Positions 35,628 through 44,605 of a stretch of DNA of 64,000 nucleotides are shown piece after piece. Within the stretch, counting starts at the first letter, position 1. Every line of letters starts with the position of its first letter. Source of the DNA: Marixanthomonas ophiurae (GTDB lineage: Bacteria; Bacteroidota; Bacteroidia; Flavobacteriales; Flavobacteriaceae). The DNA lies in NCBI RefSeq assembly GCF_003413745.1, contig NZ_QVID01000001.1, forward strand, positions 1,984,001 to 2,048,000, in the 5' to 3' direction. A program made the translations under genes and the position numbers. The notes below the pieces were generated by a model, which saw only the letters and a program-made list of their open reading frames with translations, was not told the DNA's origin and made no database searches.

Positions 35628-35674
35628 AAGGCCGGTGGCAAACCAAAATTAGTTGGTTGGGCCATCGGTCTTTA
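35628..35674 (+). terminator. SulP terminator
   Basis: AAGGCCGGTGGC pairs with GCCATCGGTCTT (with G-U pairs), and an inner AACCAA / TTGGTT extends the stem; T-rich sequence follows. Confidence 0.75.
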
Positions 35675-35781
35675 TTTTTAATGCTATGGACTATAAATGG
35701 TTTTAATGCAGATGAACCTTACGCAAATACTTCTAATTTATTCTCAGGTATTAAATATATGTAAAAAACCTTTTCTTATCT

Positions 35782-37248
35782 TTAAGTAGGGGTAGTCAAG
35801 GTTTGGTGTACATCTTCGAAAATTTCGACCCGATCAGCTAGTACAATTAAATTATCTTGTGCTTCTAATATAGTTGAACCATTAGGGGTTATATAACTGC
35901 CATCGCGCTTAATCATCGCTATAATTGCATTTTTAGGAAAACCCAATTGTACTATTTTTTTATCAACTGCATAACAATTCGAGCTTAATGTAAACTCTCT
36001 CATCTCGGCCTTTGGGTTTTCAGATAATAACAAATCGGTAGCAGATAGTTTTTTGGATGTTTCAGGAAGACCTACTTTCAACCATTTTGCAACAATAGAA
36101 AGGGTAGTACCTTGAAATAACACCGAGGTAACCGATATAAAAAATACGATATTAAAGATCATATTGGCTTTATCGATTCCGGCTAAAAGGGGATAGGTAG
36201 CAAATACGATTGGTACCGCCCCACGCAAGCCTACCCACGAGATATAAAACCTTCTACGCATTTTCATTTTAAAAAATATCAAGCTTAGAAAAACTCCTAT
36301 AGGACGCGCAATAAAAATTAAAAATAACGAGATAAGTAGCCCAATTCCCATAAACGGAATCACTTGTTTTGGAAATACTAATAAACCTAGGGTAAGGAAT
36401 AATACTATTTGCATAAGCCAAGCTAGCCCATCGTACATTTTTAATATGGTCTTTTTGTGTATTAAATCTTGGTTTCCTAAATACACTGCACAAATATAGA
36501 TGGCTAAAAACCCATTCCCGCCTAGAAAATCGGTTGCTGAGAAGGTAATAAACATTAAGGCAATAACCAGCACTGGATACAGCCCTTCAAAATCAAGCTT
36601 AATTTTATTAATGATAAACTTACTGGCTTTTCCAAATACAAAGCCGCCAACACCTCCTAAAATCATTTGCTGTAAAAACATGGGGATAATAGAAAGGATA
36701 CTCTGGTCTTGGTTAATGACTAAGGTTAAAAAAGCAAGTGTTAGTACATAGGCCATAGGGTCGTTACTACCACTTTCAAGCTCAAGAGTAGGACGTAAAT
36801 TAGTTTTTAAGGCCAGACTTTTAGAACGTAAAATGGAGAAAACGGCTGCTGCATCGGTAGATGAAACAATGGAGCCTAAAAGCATACTTTCGTAGATAGT
36901 AAAATCGGTTAACAGCCAGACAAATGTACCTAAGGAAACGGCTGTGAGTAAAACGCCCAATGTGGATAGGGCAATTCCTTCCCTCAGTATTGGTTTTACG
37001 GCTTTCCAGTTGGTGTCTAGACCTCCAGAAAAGAGTATAAAGTTGAGTGAAACAATACCAATAAATTGAGCTGCTTTTGGATCGTCAAAACGAATACCTC
37101 CAATGCCTTCTGAACCCGCTAAAATTCCTATTGCCAAAAAGAGTAATAAAGTAGGTACCCCAAATTTATAGGAAGTTTTCCCTACAATAATACTTATAAG
37201 TAATAGGAGAGAACCTACTAATACAATATTTTCAATAGTTAAGTTCAT
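35782..37248 (-). CDS. CPA1-type K+/H+ (NhaP2-like) antiporter
   Basis: A 488-residue membrane antiporter: about twelve helices (5-395) with the ion-site segments SSTDAAAVFSILRS and LELESGSNDPMAYVL, typical of CPA1/NhaP exchangers, and a C-terminal RCK_C/TrkA-C domain (about 405-482) that binds regulatory nucleotides. This architecture matches NhaP2/CvrA proteins that export K+ or Na+ for protons. It is convergent with SulP and transcribed on its own. Confidence 0.9.
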   Translation of the reverse strand: MNLTIENIVLVGSLLLLISIIVGKTSYKFGVPTLLLFLAIGILAGSEGIGGIRFDDPKAAQFIGIVSLNFILFSGGLDTNWKAVKPILREGIALSTLGVLLTAVSLGTFVWLLTDFTIYESMLLGSIVSSTDAAAVFSILRSKSLALKTNLRPTLELESGSNDPMAYVLTLAFLTLVINQDQSILSIIPMFLQQMILGGVGGFVFGKASKFIINKIKLDFEGLYPVLVIALMFITFSATDFLGGNGFLAIYICAVYLGNQDLIHKKTILKMYDGLAWLMQIVLFLTLGLLVFPKQVIPFMGIGLLISLFLIFIARPIGVFLSLIFFKMKMRRRFYISWVGLRGAVPIVFATYPLLAGIDKANMIFNIVFFISVTSVLFQGTTLSIVAKWLKVGLPETSKKLSATDLLLSENPKAEMREFTLSSNCYAVDKKIVQLGFPKNAIIAMIKRDGSYITPNGSTILEAQDNLIVLADRVEIFEDVHQTLTTPT

Positions 37249-37482
37249 GGGGTTGGCATTTCAGTAACAGTTCGTGCAAAGATATTATTTCTTGGGAAAG
37301 ATGAGGTGGGGAATGGTAGCGTAATATTAAATTCTTATAATTTAAAAAAGTACTTATTAGTAATCACTTTTCAGCACTTAATCTACTCTGATAAGATAGA
37401 TAGTCTTTTTTTTGAGGACTAGTTTTTTTGTTTACTGTTATCTTAAGATATGCTAAGACGACCAAACACAAGAATATAAATA
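37249..37482. other. Intergenic region upstream of antiporter
   Basis: About 230 bp without a gene-like frame between the antiporter start and the tRNA-Lys terminator. No clear operator, repeat or RNA was recognised. Confidence 0.5.
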
Positions 37483-37515
37483 AAAAACCCGCTCATTTGA
37501 TTGAACGGGTTTTAA
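37483..37515 (-). terminator. tRNA-Lys terminator
   Basis: Read on the minus strand, AAAACCCG-TTCA pairs with TGAG-CGGGTTTT around a short loop, followed by a T-rich stretch. It lies just downstream of tRNA-Lys. Confidence 0.75.
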
Positions 37516-37523
37516 TTTAAAAG

Positions 37524-37596
37524 TGACCTGACTGGGGCTCGAACCCAGGACCCTCTCCTTAAAAGGGAGATGCTCTACCAACTGAGCTATCAGGTC
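37524..37596 (-). tRNA. tRNA-Lys (TTT)
   Basis: The 73-nt sequence folds into a standard cloverleaf: acceptor GACCTGA/TCAGGTC with discriminator A, D-arm GCTCAGTTGGTAGAGC, anticodon stem TCTCC/GGAGA around CTTTTAA (anticodon TTT), T-arm CTGGGTTCGAGCCCCAG. CCA is not encoded. Confidence 0.95.
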
Positions 37597-37756
37597 ATTA
37601 TTACTTTAAAATGTTACTTTTAAAGTGCCATTGCATTTGTTTGCCTTAGCGGGTGCAAATATACTATCATTTATTTTATCTATCCAAAAGATTTTCAATT
37701 AAATTTGAAGGAATTTTTAAAGCCTTTGAAAATCAATAAAAAACGAAAATATTTTT

Positions 37757-38278
37757 ATGAAAATTGTACTAATTGGGTATATGGGAAGTGGTAAATCTAC
37801 CTTAGGAAAAGCATTATCTGACAAATTAAACTATACTTTTAAAGATTTAGATACTGAAATTGAATTAAAAGAAGAAATAAACATTGCAACTATTTTTTCC
37901 GAGAAAGGAGAAATTTATTTCAGAAAAAAAGAAAATGAAGTATTACGAAATATCATAGCAACCCAAAACCAAATTGTACTTGCTACTGGTGGTGGTACTC
38001 CTTGTTATGGCACTGTAATGGATTATTTAAAAGAGTCTGATGATGTTGTTACGGTGTATTTAAAAACTTCTTTAGATGTGTTGACAGAGCGTCTGTATTC
38101 AGAAAAAGAAAAGCGGCCATTAATTTCGCATCTAGAGTCAAAAGAAAAACTTCAAGATTTTATTAGAAAACATCTTTTTGAGCGATTGTTTGTCTACAAC
38201 AAAGCTGCTTTAGTTATTTCAGTAGATAATAAAGATGTTTCAAAAGTTGTGGAAGAATTGGTTTTAAAATTATTCTAA
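37757..38278 (+). CDS. aroK: Shikimate kinase
   Basis: A 173-residue P-loop kinase that phosphorylates shikimate in aromatic amino-acid synthesis. The P-loop is GYMGSGKST (7-15). DLDTEIELKE binds shikimate, and ATGGGTPCYG corresponds to the family GGG loop. The lid region holds RPLI. It is a single gene, and its 3' end overlaps the convergent phosphoribosyltransferase gene by 9 bp. Confidence 0.94.
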   Translation: MKIVLIGYMGSGKSTLGKALSDKLNYTFKDLDTEIELKEEINIATIFSEKGEIYFRKKENEVLRNIIATQNQIVLATGGGTPCYGTVMDYLKESDDVVTVYLKTSLDVLTERLYSEKEKRPLISHLESKEKLQDFIRKHLFERLFVYNKAALVISVDNKDVSKVVEELVLKLF

Positions 38279-38770
38279 AATCGCCCGATCCTTGTTTTTT
38301 TCAAAAATCACTGCCACATTTTCATTAAGTGACGTTGAAAGTGAAATGCCTTTAAAGTCAGCTTTTACAGGATATTTTTTATGGTTTCTATCAACTAAAA
38401 CCGCTGTTTTAAACTGTTTAAGTGGTACCTCCAGAAAATGTTTAACCCCATAAACAAGAGTAGTCCCAGAATGTAAAACATCATCTACCAATAATAAAGA
38501 TTTGTTGGTGTACTCTTGTTTTGATATTGATGTTTCAATGGGATCTGTTGGTTTCTTTTTGTTGATTTTCATTTCGCATAGGATAACCTTTATAGGCGAA
38601 ATTTTTTCAACTGCGGTTTTTAGTTTTTTTGCAAGCGTATAGCCGTTACTCTGTATACCGGCAATAACAACCTCTTTTTCATTTACATTAGTTTCATAGA
38701 CTTGATAGGCTATTCTTTTAATCTTATGATCTATTTGCTTTTTAGTAAGGATAACAGTCTGTTCTTCCAT
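38270..38770 (-). CDS. Phosphoribosyltransferase (PyrR-like)
   Basis: 166 residues from the ATG at 38770 (MEEQTVILTKKQIDHKI); an ATG seven codons earlier is less likely. The PRPP-binding loop is LLLVDDVLHSGTTLVYG. The opening ILTKKQIDHKIKRIAYQ resembles PyrR, the bifunctional uracil phosphoribosyltransferase/pyr regulator, but RNA-binding cannot be judged. A purine salvage transferase is an alternative. It overlaps aroK at its 3' end. Confidence 0.82.
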   Translation of the reverse strand: MEEQTVILTKKQIDHKIKRIAYQVYETNVNEKEVVIAGIQSNGYTLAKKLKTAVEKISPIKVILCEMKINKKKPTDPIETSISKQEYTNKSLLLVDDVLHSGTTLVYGVKHFLEVPLKQFKTAVLVDRNHKKYPVKADFKGISLSTSLNENVAVIFEKNKDRAILE

Positions 38771-38812
38771 ATAAAATATTACTTTATTCAAAGATAGTAA
38801 AAGGCACGGGTA

Positions 38813-39187
38813 TTATTCTTCTTGTGTATCGGTAAAATCCTCTAAATCCCTACGGTCTTTTTTTGTAGGTCTGCCGGTTCCTTTTTTCCGATAATATTTT
38901 TTGGCATATTGTAACATTTCTTGGCCTTCAAAAGCTTCTTTTGGAGTTATATCCTTTCGATAAATATCAATTAACTTTGCACCCAATCTATTTTTAGGTA
39001 AATCCAGTACCTCGAGTTGGTAATTAATTTGGTTTTTTCGGACCCTAATTTTATCACCTGGATATACATCGCGGGCTGGCTTTACACTATCATCATTAAC
39101 CTGTACGGCTCCTTTTTTACATGCTTTAGTTGCAATGCTTCGGGTTTTATAATATCGGACACACCATAAATATTTATCAACTCTCAT
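38813..39187 (-). CDS. S4-domain RNA-binding protein (Hsp15/HslR-like)
   Basis: 124 residues from the ATG at 39187 (MRVDKYLWCVRYYKTRS); a second ATG lies four codons upstream. The S4 domain (about 1-65) has the pattern RVDKYLW and VNDDSVKPARDVYPGDKI, as in Hsp15, which binds free 50S subunits carrying nascent peptides. The basic C-terminal tail (RKKGTGRPTKKDRRDL) is typical. It is 42 bp upstream of the phosphoribosyltransferase on the same strand. Confidence 0.88.
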   Translation of the reverse strand: MRVDKYLWCVRYYKTRSIATKACKKGAVQVNDDSVKPARDVYPGDKIRVRKNQINYQLEVLDLPKNRLGAKLIDIYRKDITPKEAFEGQEMLQYAKKYYRKKGTGRPTKKDRRDLEDFTDTQEE

Positions 39188-39240
39188 AATACTGTTCAAA
39201 AATCTACGTTAATACGTACTGCAAAAATAACGGAAAATTG

Positions 39241-39248
39241 TATCTTTC
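39241..39248 (+). promoter_or_regulatory. -7 element of FKBP lipoprotein gene
   Basis: TATCTTTC differs from TAnnTTTG only at the last base and predicts a transcript start near 39253. This rules out the ATG at 39238 and supports 39265/39268 as the start. Confidence 0.45.
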
Positions 39249-39264
39249 CGGCCCGAAAAAAAAT

Positions 39265-40182
39265 ATGATGAGAAAAAACAATTTTATACTATTTACTGCC
39301 CTTGTAGGTGCTCTTTTACTTTTTTCCTGTAAAAAAGATGATGGTGGGGTTGATACAATACCACCACGCGACAGAGGGGAAGAGGCAATTGAAGCAGAAG
39401 CAGATATTATAACCTATTTAGAAACCCATTTTTATAACTACGAAGAATTTAATAGCCCACCAGAAGGTTTTGATTATACTATAAGATTTGATACCATAGC
39501 AGGAGATAATGCCAATAAAACTCCTTTAATGGAGCAAGTTGTTTCAAAATCTGTACAAGATCGAATAGATGAAGATGTATTCTATGATTTATATATTCTT
39601 AAAGCAAGACAAGGTGAAGGGAAATCTCCTAACTTCCCTGATTTGGCAGTAAATTCTTATACCGGAATAACAATACGAAACAACGAAGTTTTTGATGCTT
39701 CAATTTCTCCTGTAAAGTTTGATTTAACGCAAATAATAAATGGTCTGCAAGAAGCGATGATTGAATTTAATGGAGCAGATCCCGAATTAACAGAACAAAA
39801 CCCAGACGGAACCATTACTTTCAAGGACTTTGGAGTTGGTGCCGCTTTTATACCAAGTGGTTTAGGTTATTTTAGTAACCCTCCCCTTGGAGCCGGTATT
39901 CAATTGTATGATCAACTTATTTTTACTTTTAAACTTTATGAAGTTGAAATTGGTGATCAAGATGAAGATGGTGTTGTTTCTACTTTAGAAGATTTAAATG
40001 ACAATGGTATAGAAGAAGATGATGATACCGATGGTGATGGCGTACCAAACTATATTGATGGTGATGACGACGGTGATGGTGTACCTACCAGTGTTGAAGT
40101 AGAGCTTGATGATGATGGAAACATTATATTTATGGATAGTGATAATGATGGAATCCCTAATTATTTAGATTCTGATAGTTAA
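39265..40182 (+). CDS. FKBP-type peptidyl-prolyl isomerase-like lipoprotein with calcium-binding repeats
   Basis: 305 residues from the ATG at 39265 (a second ATG follows directly). A lipobox LFSC anchors it. The middle part (about 110-245) looks like a divergent FKBP domain (VKFDLTQIINGLQEAM, GAAFIPSGLGYFSN and IFTFKLYEVE). The C-terminus (about 245-305) consists of Asp-rich thrombospondin type 3-like repeats such as DGDGVPNYIDGDDDGDGVP that should bind calcium. This combination is common among Bacteroidota surface lipoproteins. Isomerase activity is not assured. Confidence 0.78.
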   Translation: MMRKNNFILFTALVGALLLFSCKKDDGGVDTIPPRDRGEEAIEAEADIITYLETHFYNYEEFNSPPEGFDYTIRFDTIAGDNANKTPLMEQVVSKSVQDRIDEDVFYDLYILKARQGEGKSPNFPDLAVNSYTGITIRNNEVFDASISPVKFDLTQIINGLQEAMIEFNGADPELTEQNPDGTITFKDFGVGAAFIPSGLGYFSNPPLGAGIQLYDQLIFTFKLYEVEIGDQDEDGVVSTLEDLNDNGIEEDDDTDGDGVPNYIDGDDDGDGVPTSVEVELDDDGNIIFMDSDNDGIPNYLDSDS

Positions 40183-40204
40183 CATATAAAAAACATTTAT
40201 TAAT

Positions 40205-40245
40205 AGCACCTCTCAGAAAAGCATTTTTTGAGGGGTGTTTTTTTA
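40205..40245 (+). terminator. Terminator after FKBP lipoprotein gene
   Basis: CACCTCTCAGAAAA pairs with TTTTTTGAGGGGTG (one G-U region) and is followed by a T run. Confidence 0.8.
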
Positions 40246-40471
40246 TAACTTTATTTAACTTTACGAATAAAGCATTGATTATTAATTTTGTAGAAAATAT
40301 AGGGATTCCTTTAGATTTGATTAAGCTAACTTTTATGTGTCACATTGTAATCAAGTTTTTATACAGGTTGTCTTTTAATTAAAGGGAACTCAACTTCCTT
40401 TTTTATATTTTGATGGATTGTTAATAATCATTTACTTCTTAGTAATTTTCAATTAAACTATAGTCTGTAGT

Positions 40472-40503
40472 TTTGCTGTTTTATTGCATTATTGTTAAGT
40501 TTG
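40472..40503 (+). promoter_or_regulatory. Promoter of the AGCS transporter gene
   Basis: TTTG at 40472-40475 and TAAGTTTG at 40496-40503 are separated by 20 bp and match both Bacteroidota promoter elements exactly. The predicted leader is about 50 nt. Confidence 0.7.
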
Positions 40504-40557
40504 CAGCTTCAAAAATTATTTTTTTTAATTAATTTTTAGTAAAAGTTTGATTTTAAT

Positions 40558-42657
40558 ATGAAGTATATAAAATATTTGCTTGTACCTATTTTATTTTTAT
40601 TTGCCTTTAGCAATTTAAACGCCCAAAGTGATACGGGATCCAATATGGAGGTAATTATTGAGCTTAGCAATCCTTCTAAAGAAATTAATGACGGTATAGC
40701 GACTATTAAAATAGAAGGAGGAAAGGCTCCTTACCAATATAAATGGAGTAATCAATCAACCTCATTAGAATCTAAAAAATCAACTAAGCTAATTGAAGGT
40801 ATGCAACATTCGGTTGTAGTTACAGACGCAGCTGGAAATACTGCTTCAAAAACCTTTACAATACCCACAGAATCTATTACAGAAACGTTCAATAGCAAAG
40901 TACAGCCTGCAGTTGATTTTTTGGGAAGTATACTTTTTTGGGATCCTTTTGCTAATCTAGGAGTTTATGATCCAGTGGTTTATACAGAGTCTAAACAAAT
41001 ACCTATTCCCAATTGGGAAGCTACAACAGATAACACTTATCATTTAAAAAAATGGAAAGTTGCTGAAGGAGAACTTGTAAAAGAAGGTGATGAAATAGCA
41101 ATATTGGAAACCAGTAATGGAGATACAATTCCAGTTTATGCTTCAGGGAATGGGAACTTAAAATATTTAGTTGCTGAAGGCAACGTAATATTCAACCCAA
41201 ACAACACAACCGATGTGATAGAACAAGGGGCTCATATGTTGGCTTTAGTGCAATATGATGAACCACAACCACTACAACATCCTAATGGCGATATAAAAAC
41301 AAATACCATCCCATTTATTGTTATATGGTTAATCTTAGGAAGTATCTTTTTTACATTCCGTCTTGGATTTGTAAATATTAGAGGCTTTAAGCACTCTATT
41401 GACTTGGCAAGAGGGAAGTATGACGACCCTGATGCTCCGGGTACAATTACACACTTTCAAGCAATGGCAACCGCAGTTTCTGCCACTGTTGGTCTCGGTA
41501 ATATTGCTGGAGTAGCAGTAGCAATATCGTTAGGAGGAGCAGGGGCAACCTTTTGGATGTTTATGGCAGGGTTCTTTGCAATGTCATTAAAATTTGCTGA
41601 ATGTACGCTGGGAGTAAAATACCGTATTATTGAAAATGGTCGGATTTTTGGAGGCCCAATGAATTATTTGCGCTACGGTCTTGAAAAAAGAAATTTAAAA
41701 GGCTTGGGTAAATTTTTAGCAGCTTTATTCGCCGTGTTAGGAGTTGTAGCTTCATTTGGAGGAGGTAATATGTTGCAGTCCAATCAAGCTTTTAAAATAG
41801 TATCGGAACAACTTCCTTTTTTAGAAGGGTACGGCTTTTGGTTTGGAGTTTTCTTTGCAGTACTAGTAGGTGTGGTTATCATTGGAGGAATTAATAGTAT
41901 TGCACGCGTAACAGGAAAGGTAGTACCTTTTATGGCTATAGTTTATGTATTGGGATGTCTTATTGTGATAGGTACTCATATTGAAAATATTGGAGGCGCT
42001 TTTTCAGCAATATTTAACGGTGCTTTTTCAGCCGATGCCCTAAAGGGAGGTTTTATAGGAGTTCTTATTATCGGGTTGCAACGAGCTGCGTTTTCTAGTG
42101 AAGCTGGAGTAGGATCGGCAGCTATCGCTCACAGTGCTTCTAAAACAAATAATCCTATAGCTGATGGCTTTACTTCTTTAGTAGAACCTTTTATAGATAC
42201 GATGGTAGTTTGTACTATGACCGCCTTAGTGTTAATTTTTACAGGCATGCACGAAGTGGACGGCGGCCTTGGAGGTGTAGAATTAACATCAGATGCCTTT
42301 GGAAGTGTCATCTCTTGGTTTCCAGCTGTTCTTGCCTTTGCTGTATTTTTATTTGCTTTTTCAACTATGGTCTCTTGGTCATATTACGGAATGCGTTCGT
42401 GGACGTACTTATTTGGACGTAGTAAGCAATCTGAGCTTATTTACAAAGTGATGTTTTTATTATTCGTGGTATTAGGAGCATCCGCTAGTTTAGGAGCCGT
42501 GTTAAGTTTTTCTGATATGATGATTTTAGCTATGTCTTTCCCTAATATAATAGGACTTTATATTATGTCCCCTGAAATACATGCAGATATGGTAGCTTAT
42601 TGGGAAAGACTTAAAAAAGGAGAATTGTATATAAGTTCGAAATTTAAAAAGGCATAA
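40558..42657 (+). CDS. AGCS sodium:alanine symporter with SprB-like and lipoyl-like N-terminal insert
   Basis: A 699-residue protein, about 200 longer than standard AGCS carriers. A signal peptide (1-23) precedes an SprB-repeat-like domain (about 30-102). A short helix (residues 110-128, FNSKVQPAVDFLGSILFW) resembles the usual AGCS N-terminus. A biotinyl/lipoyl-like domain (about 155-232, WKVAEGELVKEGDEIAILET) follows, with Ser-Asn where the modified Lys would be expected. The transporter core begins at TIPFIVIWLILGSIFFTFRLG (250-270), with the AGCS signature GNIAGVAVAIS region. Expected substrate: alanine or glycine with Na+. Confidence 0.88.
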   Translation: MKYIKYLLVPILFLFAFSNLNAQSDTGSNMEVIIELSNPSKEINDGIATIKIEGGKAPYQYKWSNQSTSLESKKSTKLIEGMQHSVVVTDAAGNTASKTFTIPTESITETFNSKVQPAVDFLGSILFWDPFANLGVYDPVVYTESKQIPIPNWEATTDNTYHLKKWKVAEGELVKEGDEIAILETSNGDTIPVYASGNGNLKYLVAEGNVIFNPNNTTDVIEQGAHMLALVQYDEPQPLQHPNGDIKTNTIPFIVIWLILGSIFFTFRLGFVNIRGFKHSIDLARGKYDDPDAPGTITHFQAMATAVSATVGLGNIAGVAVAISLGGAGATFWMFMAGFFAMSLKFAECTLGVKYRIIENGRIFGGPMNYLRYGLEKRNLKGLGKFLAALFAVLGVVASFGGGNMLQSNQAFKIVSEQLPFLEGYGFWFGVFFAVLVGVVIIGGINSIARVTGKVVPFMAIVYVLGCLIVIGTHIENIGGAFSAIFNGAFSADALKGGFIGVLIIGLQRAAFSSEAGVGSAAIAHSASKTNNPIADGFTSLVEPFIDTMVVCTMTALVLIFTGMHEVDGGLGGVELTSDAFGSVISWFPAVLAFAVFLFAFSTMVSWSYYGMRSWTYLFGRSKQSELIYKVMFLLFVVLGASASLGAVLSFSDMMILAMSFPNIIGLYIMSPEIHADMVAYWERLKKGELYISSKFKKA

Positions 42658-42676
42658 CACAAACACATATTTTTAA

Positions 42677-42717
42677 AAAAACCGACTTAGTAAAACAAAA
42701 AACTAGTCGGTTTTTTC
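42677..42717 (+). terminator. AGCS transporter terminator
   Basis: AAACCGACT pairs with AGTCGGTTT, extended by an inner AGT/ACT, followed by T-rich sequence. Confidence 0.78.
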
Positions 42718-43103
42718 TTTTACTAAAACCGGTTATACCAATTAATGTAGTGTTGGTAATATTAAAAAGGTTGTGATAGCTCTTCTCTTCTTTTATATTT
42801 AGTTTAAAAAATCCTATAGGAGTCTCTTATAAGCGCAATAGATCTTTTAATGCTATTGTTCTCTGCTTTTAATATAAAATTTGTTTTTCATTTTCTATTC
42901 TGGAAAACTTGGATAGTTTATGTAAAATGAACTATCAAAATTCATTGAGTTTTAAACATTTCAGAATATCTACTGAAATACTATCTACATTGGGGTAAAA
43001 AGTATCAACCGAGGTATTACTACCCATTTTTACTATGTAATATTTACATGTAAATAACTGATAAACAGTGTTTTTTGTTTTAAAAACACAAAAAGCAAAG
43101 CCT

Positions 43104-43119
43104 TGGCATAGCGATTGAA
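43104..43119 (+). promoter_or_regulatory. Sigma-54-like promoter upstream of pnt operon
   Basis: TGGCAT-N5-TTGAA has the GG and TTG elements in the correct sigma-54 spacing (GG-N10-G), but G-A instead of G-C at -12. It shares the core TGGCATA-N4-TTG with the site at 48635. A perfect inverted repeat (43124-43145) covers the predicted transcript start. Confidence 0.42.
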
Positions 43120-43185
43120 AATAGACTAGTCTTAAAAAACTAGTCAGTATAATGCTATAACATTTTCAAATTCTGAAATAAACGT

Positions 43186-44301
43186 ATGAAAAAAATAGGA
43201 TTGGTCAAAGAACCCGCATTCGAAACCCGAATTTGTTTTTTACCTAAAGAAGTTAAACAGCTAACCCAATTACTAGAAATAGGAGTTCAAGTTGAGAAAG
43301 GGCTGGGCGAAGGACTAGGGATTTCAGATACCGAATACAAAGAAGCGGGAGCAAGTTTGCAAAGTCGCGAGGATGTTTTAAATAATTCAGATTATATCCT
43401 TTCTATTAATGAGGTTACTGATCTTATGTTGGACGGAAAACAAAACGTGTTAATCGGAATTTTTAATATGTTGTTTTATCCCAAGCGAGCCGAAAAATAT
43501 TTGGATAAAAACACCACCGTTTATAGTTTAGATTTATTACCTCGAACCACCTTGGCGCAGTCTATGGATGTGTTGTCTTCTATGGCTTCCATTGCAGGCT
43601 ACAAAGCGGTACTTAAAGCGACTTCTCATTACAACAGTTCGTTCCCAATGTTTACAACAGCAGCCGGAACCCTTAATCCAGCCAAAGTATTGGTGTTAGG
43701 AGCGGGTGTTGCCGGATTACAAGCCATTGCAACCGCCAAAAGGTTAGGTGCTATTGTTGAGGCTTTCGATGTTCGTAAATCTGCCGGCGAAGAGGTTAGG
43801 AGCCTTGGAGCCAAATTTGTAGAAGTAGAAGGTGCCGAAGAGGCGAAGGATGCTGGCGGATATGCCGTTACCCAATCTGAAGAATACCTTAAGAAACAAA
43901 AAGAATTGATTCACGAGCGCATACGCAATGCCAATATTGTTATCTGTACTGCAAACATACCGGGTAAAAAAGCGCCGTTATTGCTTGAAAAAAGATCGAT
44001 TGACGCCATGAAATCTGGATCGGTAATTATAGATATGGCAGCAGAGCAAGGTGGAAATTGCGAAATGACCCAAGCCGGAGAAACCATCACCTATAATAAC
44101 GTTACCATCGTTGGCAATTCGCACTTGTCAAGGGAAGTGTCGCAATCTGCTTCACAATTATTATCAACAAACTATTATAATTTCTTAAAATATTTAGTTC
44201 AATCAACCAAAGAAGACGATGTGTTGCTGGAAAAGAGCAAAGTGATTGACAATGGAACTATAACAAAACCTTTATTAACCAATAAATTTGAACTCGCATA
44301 A
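43186..44301 (+). CDS. pntA: NAD(P) transhydrogenase subunit alpha, NAD(H)-binding part
   Basis: A 371-residue soluble domain I of the proton-translocating transhydrogenase. The Rossmann motif is VLVLGAGVAGLQAIATAKRLG, seen here as GAGVAGLQAIATA, and the domain has the alanine dehydrogenase/PntA-type N-terminus. RSAGEEV-like SAGEEVRSLGAKFVE and GGYAVTQSEEY are typical PntA segments. With the next two genes it forms the three-subunit version of the enzyme, which uses the proton gradient to reduce NADP+ with NADH. Spacing to the next gene is 1 bp. Confidence 0.94.
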   Translation: MKKIGLVKEPAFETRICFLPKEVKQLTQLLEIGVQVEKGLGEGLGISDTEYKEAGASLQSREDVLNNSDYILSINEVTDLMLDGKQNVLIGIFNMLFYPKRAEKYLDKNTTVYSLDLLPRTTLAQSMDVLSSMASIAGYKAVLKATSHYNSSFPMFTTAAGTLNPAKVLVLGAGVAGLQAIATAKRLGAIVEAFDVRKSAGEEVRSLGAKFVEVEGAEEAKDAGGYAVTQSEEYLKKQKELIHERIRNANIVICTANIPGKKAPLLLEKRSIDAMKSGSVIIDMAAEQGGNCEMTQAGETITYNNVTIVGNSHLSREVSQSASQLLSTNYYNFLKYLVQSTKEDDVLLEKSKVIDNGTITKPLLTNKFELA

Positions 44302-44302
44302 T

Positions 44303-44599
44303 ATGGAATTTATCCAAAACAATCTTGATATTATCTACTTTGTAATCTTTTGTATCTTCATCGGTATCGAAGTGATTGCAAACGTTCCGGCTATTCTTCA
44401 CACTCCTTTAATGTCCGGGGCTAATGCAATTAGTGGCGTAATTATGGTAGGCGCCGTGATTATGATGTTTCAAGTCCCACCAACAAATTATATAACTCTC
44501 ACTGTAGGCGGAATCGCCGTATTTCTAGGTGCTCTGAACATTTCGGGTGGCTTTTTTGTCACAGGAAGAATGTTAAAAATGTTCACCACCAAAAAATAA
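44303..44599 (+). CDS. NAD(P) transhydrogenase subunit alpha, membrane part (PntAB)
   Basis: 98 residues from the ATG at 44303; the in-frame ATG at 44288 would overlap the upstream gene. Three to four membrane helices include the conserved AIVMVGAVIMMF-like and FLGALNISGGFFVTGRMLKMF segments, the latter being the proton-channel helix typical of PntA membrane domains. In this organism the alpha chain is split in two. It is 6 bp from pntB. Confidence 0.93.
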   Translation: MEFIQNNLDIIYFVIFCIFIGIEVIANVPAILHTPLMSGANAISGVIMVGAVIMMFQVPPTNYITLTVGGIAVFLGALNISGGFFVTGRMLKMFTTKK

Positions 44600-44605
44600 T
44601 TTCAA

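Larger units (their letters stand above)
40183..40557. other. 375-bp intergenic region with terminator and promoter
   Basis: Besides the terminator (40205-40245) and the promoter (40472-40503), it holds a TTGATTA / TAATCAA inverted repeat with a 24-bp spacer (40317-40354) surrounding ATGTG-T-CACAT (40335-40345). No gene-like frame was found. Confidence 0.5.
42658..43185. other. 528-bp intergenic region upstream of the transhydrogenase operon
   Basis: Contains the AGCS terminator (42677-42717) and several inverted repeats: ATGTAA-TAT-TTACAT at 43035-43049, GTGTTTTT-N6-AAAAACAC at 43068-43089 and GACTAGT-N8-ACTAGTC at 43124-43145, plus a sigma-54-like promoter at 43104-43119. No gene-like frame was found. 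Confidence 0.55.

Noticed and set aside
40335-40345. ATGTG-T-CACAT palindrome upstream of the AGCS gene
   Set aside because: It lies about 160 bp from the promoter, is short, and no second copy or cognate regulator was found.
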